Below are positions 62,965-64,000 of a stretch of 64,000 bases of DNA, piece by piece; within the stretch, counting starts at the first letter, position 1, and the number at the start of each line of letters is the position of its first letter. Source of the stretch: Chitinophaga skermanii (GTDB taxonomy: Bacteria; Bacteroidota; Bacteroidia; Chitinophagales; Chitinophagaceae); NCBI RefSeq assembly GCF_003259335.1, contig NZ_QLLL01000004.1:387689-451688 (forward strand), in the 5' to 3' direction. Made by a program: the position numbers and the translations under genes. Under the pieces are notes generated by a model. It saw nothing but the letters and a program-made list of their open reading frames with translations. It did no database searches and was not told where the DNA came from.

Positions 62965-63137
62965 AAGGTGGTCGATGTTTCTACTATCTAGCATTGTTGT
63001 AGGTGAACTTCTTCAACCGGTGTTACTGGCAGCATTGGGAACTAGGGGTACAAGTTACTTCTAAAGGCTGCTAGTACGATGCAGAAGATGGGTAAGTTGC
63101 AATGATGATATATAGAAGGTAGAACGTCGACCACCTT
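62965..63137. repeat. 173-bp imperfect palindrome
   Basis: The outer arms 62965-62979 and 63123-63137 match in 14 of 15 positions. The similarity continues inward in blocks (CTAC, TCTA, CATTG, CTTCT, and TACT-GCAGC near the centre), so the whole element can fold into one long, interrupted hairpin. No open frame or transposase is inside. It may be a structured RNA, a MITE-like relic or a decayed inverted duplication. Confidence 0.5.
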
Positions 63138-63149
63138 ATAATGATACTG

Positions 63150-63167
63150 TTGATGTGTCAATAATTA
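63150..63167. repeat. 18-bp dispersed repeat, copy 2
   Basis: TTGATGTGTCAATAATTA is identical to 4546-4563. It lies 12 bp after the imperfect palindrome and just beyond the 3' end of the leftward lipoprotein gene. Confidence 0.6.
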
Positions 63168-63192
63168 GTGTATCCATTTTTTCAAACATGCA

Positions 63193-63226
63193 TAAAAAAC
63201 ACCGCCGGAAATTTCTTTCTGGCGGT
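63193..63226 (-). terminator. Terminator of the leftward lipoprotein gene
   Basis: On the minus strand CCGCCAGAAA pairs with TTTCCGGCGG around GAAA (63202-63225), followed by TG and six T. Confidence 0.85.
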
Positions 63227-63236
63227 TGTTGTTTTA

Positions 63237-63662
63237 TTAGTTCTTCGTGAAAACGAGTTGTTCGTTACTGCTTTCATTATCGTCCTTTAGCGTAATCTTC
63301 GTGGTGGATACTTCTACAATTACCCAATCGTCGGTTAATTCACCCAGTGGTTTGTTACTGTCGGTTTTTACACCAAAATCGATGTTGTAACGGCGATTGC
63401 TATTGCCGAAGCTCCAAGTGCCGTTTTTAGTGATAGCGTCTTTCATGGCGGTGGCTGTACCGCCTCTATTGAAAGTAAAGGTGTAGCCATTGAATTTGCT
63501 CGTGTTGTTTTCGCCTCTTTCGGAGAAGAGTGTTACACGCCATGTGCCGCTAGTTGGGGCCGCCGTGTTTACGGGTGGCGTGCTATTGTCGTCGCTTTTG
63601 CTACAAGCAGTGCATAGAAATGCTGTAAGAAATGCGCTGGAGATAAGCCATTTTTTGATCAT
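63237..63662 (-). CDS. Small lipocalin-like lipoprotein
   Basis: This lipoprotein has 141 residues from the ATG at 63662 (MIKKWLISSAF); an in-frame ATG at 63740 would add 26 residues before a normal lipoprotein signal. The lipobox is LCTAC (Cys20). A Ser/Thr/Pro linker leads into a beta-rich domain (SGTWRVTLFSERGENN, GYTFTFNRGGTATAM, GTWSFGNSNRRYNIDFG), similar to the lipocalin-like proteins common in Bacteroidota. It is probably anchored at an envelope membrane. Function is unknown. Confidence 0.75.
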   Translation of the reverse strand: MIKKWLISSAFLTAFLCTACSKSDDNSTPPVNTAAPTSGTWRVTLFSERGENNTSKFNGYTFTFNRGGTATAMKDAITKNGTWSFGNSNRRYNIDFGVKTDSNKPLGELTDDWVIVEVSTTKITLKDDNESSNEQLVFTKN

Positions 63663-64000
63663 GGTACTGAAGTTGGTGAATGTTAGTAATACGTAATAAT
63701 CGATACATGCGTTGCCTTGCGGTTGACTAAAAATAGGCAAAAAACAGGCTCATTATTTTTATACACTTATTATTTACAATGATTATCAAGCTGTTTCAAA
63801 AGAAAAAATTCTTTTCGTCTTGTGAACCCTCCACCTTAAATCGTGTTATCTAATACAATTGTACCCAACCCTAAGCATACAATCCAGCAATAAAATTACA
63901 CCTACTTACCAAAATCGACGACCTGGAAAGTGTTTTTGTACCTATTTGAAAGTTACAAGCAGGCATGGTAAGACCCTTTTTTCGCACCAGGCAAATGGTG
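63663..64000. other. Upstream region and window end, no gene seen
   Basis: This stretch is AT-rich with no clear frame. It should hold the promoter of the leftward lipoprotein gene. Confidence 0.4.

Noticed and set aside
62965..63137. Intact insertion sequence
   Set aside because: No transposase frame and no matching target-site duplication were visible at the ends.

Overview
The window looks like a chromosomal segment of a Bacteroidota bacterium, most likely family Chitinophagaceae and close to Chitinophaga. The evidence is: promoters of the TTTG/TAnnTTTG type and few Shine-Dalgarno sites; a gliding-type C-terminal secretion domain for the type IX system on a giant DUF11-repeat protein; families that are common mainly in Bacteroidota (DUF6660, a DUF6520-like peptide, DUF5074 and BtuH-like surface proteins, a DUF1080 protein, an RND pump fused to its outer-membrane factor); and a lone class I terpene synthase. 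I saw no rRNA, tRNA, CRISPR array or transposase.

Left part (1-19 kb). Two decayed reading frames face each other across a perfect hairpin. An FtsX/MacB-type permease follows, with a sigma-54-like promoter and paired palindromes upstream. Next come small proteins, a C4-dicarboxylate transporter, a serine hydrolase and an AraC regulator. Two compact AT-rich gene pairs stand out. The first is an ABC/OLD-type ATPase coupled to a small PD-(D/E)XK-like protein (8241-9974), which has the form of an anti-phage system. The second is a Panacea-domain antitoxin overlapping an unfamiliar partner (14113-15139), which has the form of a PanAT toxin-antitoxin module. Between them lie a GH130 enzyme, a strictly 11-bp-phased CATGTA array and an unrecognised 318-residue protein. 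After the second pair come pirin, a LysR regulator and a divergent quinone-reductase operon (mdaB, monooxygenase, aldo/keto reductase).

Middle part (19-45 kb). A GH71/GH99-like lipoprotein is followed by a consensus promoter feeding a cobalamin riboswitch. The riboswitch controls two surface lipoproteins that resemble B12-capture proteins (BtuG- and BtuH-like), and no btuB is present. Then come a methyltransferase, the PLP-homeostasis protein with an aminotransferase, a membrane-bound hybrid histidine kinase, a terpene synthase, a patatin, an exported VOC protein, the 3643-residue adhesin-like protein with about 22 DUF11 repeats, and oleate hydratase.

Right part (45-64 kb). This holds housekeeping and envelope genes, a pair of small paralogous acidic proteins, and a four-gene leftward metal-efflux operon (DUF6660, RND pump fused to a TolC-like factor, adaptor, P-type ATPase). 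An overlapping pair of RlaP-type nucleotidyltransferases, a DUF1080 protein and a PAP2 phosphatase follow. The window closes with a gene-free stretch of about 900 bp holding a second, inverted copy of the 11-bp-phased array and a 173-bp imperfect palindrome.

The best candidates for something new are the ATPase/nuclease pair, the Panacea pair, the paired nucleotidyltransferases and the 11-bp phased arrays. All functions are read from motifs and context only; no searches were run.
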